From the NCBI GenBank assembly GCA_934667465.1, contig CAKUMG010000175.1, forward strand, positions 1 through 8,908: DNA of 8,908 nt, in the 5' to 3' direction. The first letter of the stretch is position 1, and every line of letters starts with the position of its first letter. Made by a program: the position numbers and the translations under genes. The notes under the pieces are model-generated. The model did not search any database. It had not been told where the DNA came from and saw only the letters and a list, made by a program, of their open reading frames with translations. This DNA is from an uncultured Actinoplanes sp. GTDB lineage: Bacteria; Actinomycetota; Actinomycetes; Mycobacteriales; Micromonosporaceae. This document shows positions 6,397 through 8,908 of the stretch, one piece after another.

Positions 6397-7830
6397 ATGA
6401 CGGTACGGCTCGACGGGCGCACGCTGACGATCGACGGCCTGATCGCCGTCGCCTCGGGGCAGGCCCGGGTGAGCGTGGATCCGGTGGCCTTGGGCCTGGT
6501 GGAGGAGCGGCACACGGTGCTGCGGGAGGCGCTGCTGCGCGGTGCCGTCTACGGGGCGAACACCGGCGTGGGAGCGAACCGGCACGAGCAGAGCCGGGAT
6601 GACGGAGATCACGCTCTGCGACTGCTGCGCAGCCACTGCGCCGCCGCCGGGCCGGTCGAGGACGACGTCACCGCGCGGGCGGCGATGGCGATCCGGCTCA
6701 ACCAGATCCTGGCCGGCGGCTCGGGCATCTCCCGGCGGGTCGCCGAGGCGCTGGCGGCGGCGCTCGCGTCCGGCGCGGTGCCCACCCTGCACGCGTGGGG
6801 AGCGATCGGTACGGCCGACCTCGCCGCCCTGGCCGAGCTCGGCCTCACCCTCGCCGGGGAGCGGCCGTGGCGCTCCGGGTCCGCGCCGGTCACGACGTTC
6901 GACGCCACCGACGCCCTCCCGATGATCAGCTCGAGCGCGCTCACCGTGGCCACCGCCGCCCTCGCGCTCGACCGGATGCGCAGCCAGCTGCGGGCCTCCG
7001 CGGTCGTGGCGGCACTGACGTTCCTGGCGCTGCGCGGCAACCCGGAGGCCTACGACGCCGGGGTGCACCAGGCGCGCGCCCACCCCGGGCAGGCCGAGGT
7101 CGCCGGCATGATGCGCCGGATGGTGGCCGGCTGCGGCGCGCCCGCCCGGATCCAGGACCCGTTCGGGCTGCGCGTGCTGCCGCAGGTCACCGCGCCCGCC
7201 CTGCACGCCGGCCGCTCCCTGCACGCCGTCCTGCTCGCCGAGCTCAACGCGGCCGTCGAGAACCCGCTCGTCGGCGGCGAGGGTGTCCGGCACCACGGCC
7301 AGTTCCACACCGCGACCCTGGCGGCGGGCCTCGACGCCGTCCGGGGCGCCTTCCTGCCCGTACTCTCCCTGTCGGCGGCGCGGCTGGGGCTGCTGATGCG
7401 CCCCGACCTGACCGGGCTGCGCGCGTTCCTGGCGGCCGGGCCCGCGGGCAGCTCCGGGCTGATGATCAGCGAGTACGTGGTCCAGGACCTGCTCACCGAG
7501 ATCCGGGTCGGCATGACGCCCACCGCCTCCGGCACGCTGAGCATCTCGCTGGGCCTGGAGGAACACGCCAGCTTCGCCACCCAGGGCGCGCGCTCGCTGC
7601 GGGCGATGACGCAGCTCGCGCCCACCCTGCTCGGCGCGGAGCTGGTCGCCGCGGTCCGGGCGCTGCGGATGGCGCCGGGGAGGTTGCCGGAGGGGCCGGC
7701 GCGGCGGGCGTACGAGATCGCCGCCGAGGAGATCGACCCCTCGAACGACGACCGGCCGCTCGGCGCCGACCTCGAGTGCGCCGCGTCGCTGCTGCCCACC
7801 CTCGCCGACGCGGCCGGCGAGATGCTGTGA
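6397..7830 (+). CDS. HAL/PAL-family aromatic amino acid lyase homologue lacking the MIO triad
   Basis: A 477-residue protein with the histidine/phenylalanine ammonia-lyase fold, slightly shorter than typical HAL (about 510). Family signatures: YGANTGVG at 52-59, with the catalytic-base Tyr52 kept; IQDPFGLRVLPQV at 252-264, with Gln253 and Arg259 kept but the HAL Tyr replaced by Phe256; ELNAAVENPLV at 282-292; GQFH at 301-304; and EEHASFATQGAR at 388-399, with a Glu at the usual catalytic position. Where active lyases have Ala-Ser-Gly before Asp-Leu, this protein has Gly138-Thr139-Ala140, so autocatalytic MIO formation is not expected. The MIO-contacting Asn (NGT motif) is also lost: residues 178-180 are Ser-Ser-Ser. 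The protein contains no lysine. Ordinary ammonia elimination is therefore doubtful. Options are an MIO-free lyase (as in ergothionase), an isomerase or cyclase, or a non-catalytic partner. It is divergent from a betaine importer and convergent with a second HAL-fold gene. A GGGGG run 4 bases upstream supports the ATG. Confidence 0.88.
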   Translation: MTVRLDGRTLTIDGLIAVASGQARVSVDPVALGLVEERHTVLREALLRGAVYGANTGVGANRHEQSRDDGDHALRLLRSHCAAAGPVEDDVTARAAMAIRLNQILAGGSGISRRVAEALAAALASGAVPTLHAWGAIGTADLAALAELGLTLAGERPWRSGSAPVTTFDATDALPMISSSALTVATAALALDRMRSQLRASAVVAALTFLALRGNPEAYDAGVHQARAHPGQAEVAGMMRRMVAGCGAPARIQDPFGLRVLPQVTAPALHAGRSLHAVLLAELNAAVENPLVGGEGVRHHGQFHTATLAAGLDAVRGAFLPVLSLSAARLGLLMRPDLTGLRAFLAAGPAGSSGLMISEYVVQDLLTEIRVGMTPTASGTLSISLGLEEHASFATQGARSLRAMTQLAPTLLGAELVAAVRALRMAPGRLPEGPARRAYEIAAEEIDPSNDDRPLGADLECAASLLPTLADAAGEML

Positions 7831-7844
7831 TGCCGCCGCGGCTC

Positions 7845-7908
7845 CCGCGCTCTTGATCTCGGCGTGGGGCGTCGCGTCCGCGCTCTTGATCTCGGCGTGG
7901 GGCGTCGC
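7845..7908. repeat. 31-bp direct repeat between the two lyase-like genes
   Basis: Bases 7845-7875 and 7878-7908 are identical over 31 bp, separated by 2 bases (period 33). Each contains CTCTTGATCTCGGCGTGGGG. It lies in the convergent gap, starting 14 bases after the plus-strand lyase stop, and encodes nothing recognisable. The copies form no strong hairpin. It may be a dispersed intergenic repeat of the host genome, which a genome-wide search would settle. Confidence 0.85.
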
Positions 7909-7933
7909 CTCGGGGCAGGGCTTGGCGGGGGTG

Positions 7934-7951
7934 CCCGGCGGTGGCGCCGGG
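7934..7951. terminator. Hairpin between the convergent lyase-like genes, probable terminator
   Basis: CCCGGCG (7934-7940) and CGCCGGG (7945-7951) form a perfect 7-bp GC-only stem with a GTGG loop, starting 13 bases after the minus-strand gene's stop at 7965. It lacks a U tract on either strand. It could serve both convergent genes, but the stem is short and such inverted repeats are not rare in DNA this GC-rich. Confidence 0.5.
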
Positions 7952-7964
7952 GGACTGTGGGAGA

Positions 7965-8908
7965 TCATCCGGGCTGGGCCGCCCATCCGGCGTCGAGCAG
8001 GGCGATGATGCGGTCGAGGTCCCGCCCGAACGGCCGGTCGGCGGTCCCTGCCGGCAGGACGTCGGCGATCAACCCCAGGGCATCCCGTACGCGGGGCGCG
8101 AGCGAGCCCGGCATCCCGCCGAGCTGCACGGCCTGGTGGAGCGCGAGGAGCTCACAGGCGAGCACGTCGCGCAGCCCCTCGATCGCCTCCCGGGCACACT
8201 CGGCCGCCTCGAACCCGAAGCTCTGCACGTCCTCCTGGCCCAGCGACGTCTCGACCGCCCCGCCCAGCGCCGGCAGCGTGAACCGCCGCAGCCGGTGGAC
8301 CGTCCCGGCCGCCCGCTTGTGCACGGCCACCATCCCGGCGTGCACCCCGGGCGCGTCGGAGAGCTGCCGCGGGAGCCCGGTGACCGCGGGGTCGAGGAAC
8401 CGGTGCAGGCGGGCCGCGCCCACGTCCGCCAGGTGCGCCAGCGCGGTGGTGAGGGTGCCCAGCGCCGCCGCCAGGTCGGTGCCGGCGAAGCCCGCGGTGC
8501 CGGTGAAGCGCCCGTCCAGGTACGCGGGGGAGTCCGTGACCGCGTCCAGGGCCCGGTCGGCGGCGGCCTCGACCGCGGCGGCGGCGCGCATCGCCACGGC
8601 CAGGGCCGGCGCGGTGACCCGGAACGACACGGGCGCCTGCAGGACGCGGGCGGGCGTGTCGTCGTACGCGTCCCGCATGATCCGCAGCACCTCGCGCAGC
8701 TCGTCGCTGTCCGCCAGCTCGGGGTGCAGGGGGTCGCGGCTGGCCCGGACCACGGCGTGCGCTGCCCCGGCCGCGGCCGTGACCTGGGCGATCAGGGTGC
8801 GGGCGGCGCTCCCGGCGAGGATAGCGAGCCCGGTCAGGCCGGGTACGCCCTCGAGGAACGCCACGCCCTCCTTGGGCCCGAACGGCCGTGCACTCAGCCC
8901 CGCCGCGG
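7965..8908 (-). CDS. Second HAL/PAL-fold protein, divergent; N-terminal part beyond window edge
   Basis: The C-terminal 313 residues of a second ammonia-lyase-family protein. The frame is open to the right edge, so the GTG at 8864 is only an internal codon: upstream of it the frame reads PFGPKEG (visible residues 8-14), the conserved stretch before the NGT motif in HAL. Here that motif is FLEGV (17-21), so the MIO-contacting Asn is Glu19. QAPVSFR (90-96) corresponds to the QDxYSLR motif, with Arg96 kept and Tyr replaced by Val93. SPAYLDGRF (126-134) and AGFAG (138-142) correspond to NPLVF and GNFHG, with Asn and His lost. GQEDVQS (223-229) keeps the catalytic-position Glu225. DRPFGRDLD near the end parallels DRPLGADLE (452-460) of the plus-strand homologue. 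The MIO triad itself is off the edge. Several substitutions suggest an altered or non-catalytic role. Confidence 0.8.
   Translation of the reverse strand, partial: AAGLSARPFGPKEGVAFLEGVPGLTGLAILAGSAARTLIAQVTAAAGAAHAVVRASRDPLHPELADSDELREVLRIMRDAYDDTPARVLQAPVSFRVTAPALAVAMRAAAAVEAAADRALDAVTDSPAYLDGRFTGTAGFAGTDLAAALGTLTTALAHLADVGAARLHRFLDPAVTGLPRQLSDAPGVHAGMVAVHKRAAGTVHRLRRFTLPALGGAVETSLGQEDVQSFGFEAAECAREAIEGLRDVLACELLALHQAVQLGGMPGSLAPRVRDALGLIADVLPAGTADRPFGRDLDRIIALLDAGWAAQPG

Noticed and set aside
6397..7830. Calling the gene hutH (ordinary histidine ammonia-lyase)
   Set aside because: The ASG triad and the MIO-contacting Asn are missing, and no other histidine utilisation genes are nearby.
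6346..7986. Minus-strand open frame of 546 codons opposite the lyase homologue
   Set aside because: Gly/Arg/Gln-rich with no recognisable motifs; the plus strand encodes the HAL-fold protein.
7965..8864. GTG at 8864 as the true start of the second HAL-fold protein
   Set aside because: The frame stays open to the window edge, and the codons upstream of the GTG encode the conserved PxxPKEG stretch, so the gene continues beyond the window.

Overview
The window is very GC-rich, with codon third positions almost always G or C, start codons mixed between ATG and GTG, and three 4-base stop/start overlaps. This is typical of a high-GC actinobacterium. A Micromonosporaceae-like source (Actinoplanes or Micromonospora type) is plausible but is an inference; no rRNA, tRNA or other marker gene is present.

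Layout. (A) 1-2663, minus strand: an MFS drug-efflux-type transporter followed, with a 4-base GTGA overlap, by an FAD-dependent monooxygenase whose C-terminus runs off the left edge. The transporter carries an unusual C-terminal tail encoded by a 30-bp tandem repeat. (B) 2664-2865: leader and promoter region of that pair, with two similar 18-bp palindromes 30 bp apart, a hairpin abutting the ribosome binding site, and the terminator of the next operon. (C) 2866-6287, minus strand: a complete OpuC-type quaternary-ammonium-compound (QAC) ABC importer in the order ATPase, permease, permease, substrate-binding lipoprotein. It has 4-base overlaps at the first two junctions, a Shine-Dalgarno overlapping a stop codon at the third, and a strong hairpin terminator at the end. 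(D) 6288-6396: a short divergent promoter region with a perfect TTGACA box for the importer. (E) 6397-7830, plus strand: a complete histidine/phenylalanine ammonia-lyase (HAL/PAL) fold protein that lacks the Ala-Ser-Gly triad needed to make the MIO cofactor. (F) 7831-7964: a convergent intergenic region with a 31-bp direct repeat and a hairpin. (G) 7965-8908, minus strand: the C-terminal part of a second, even more divergent HAL/PAL-fold protein entering from the right edge.

How the parts may work together. The importer should bring in a betaine such as glycine betaine, choline, carnitine or an amino-acid betaine. The divergent lyase homologue has the HAL scaffold and several active-site residues but no MIO. 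The best-known MIO-free HAL relative, ergothionase, expels trimethylamine from a histidine betaine, and a trimethylammonium group leaves without electrophilic activation. A betaine importer beside MIO-free HAL-fold proteins therefore suggests an uptake-and-elimination system for an amino-acid betaine. This is a hypothesis; the sequence does not prove it. The monooxygenase/efflux pair at the left looks like a separate detoxification or resistance unit.
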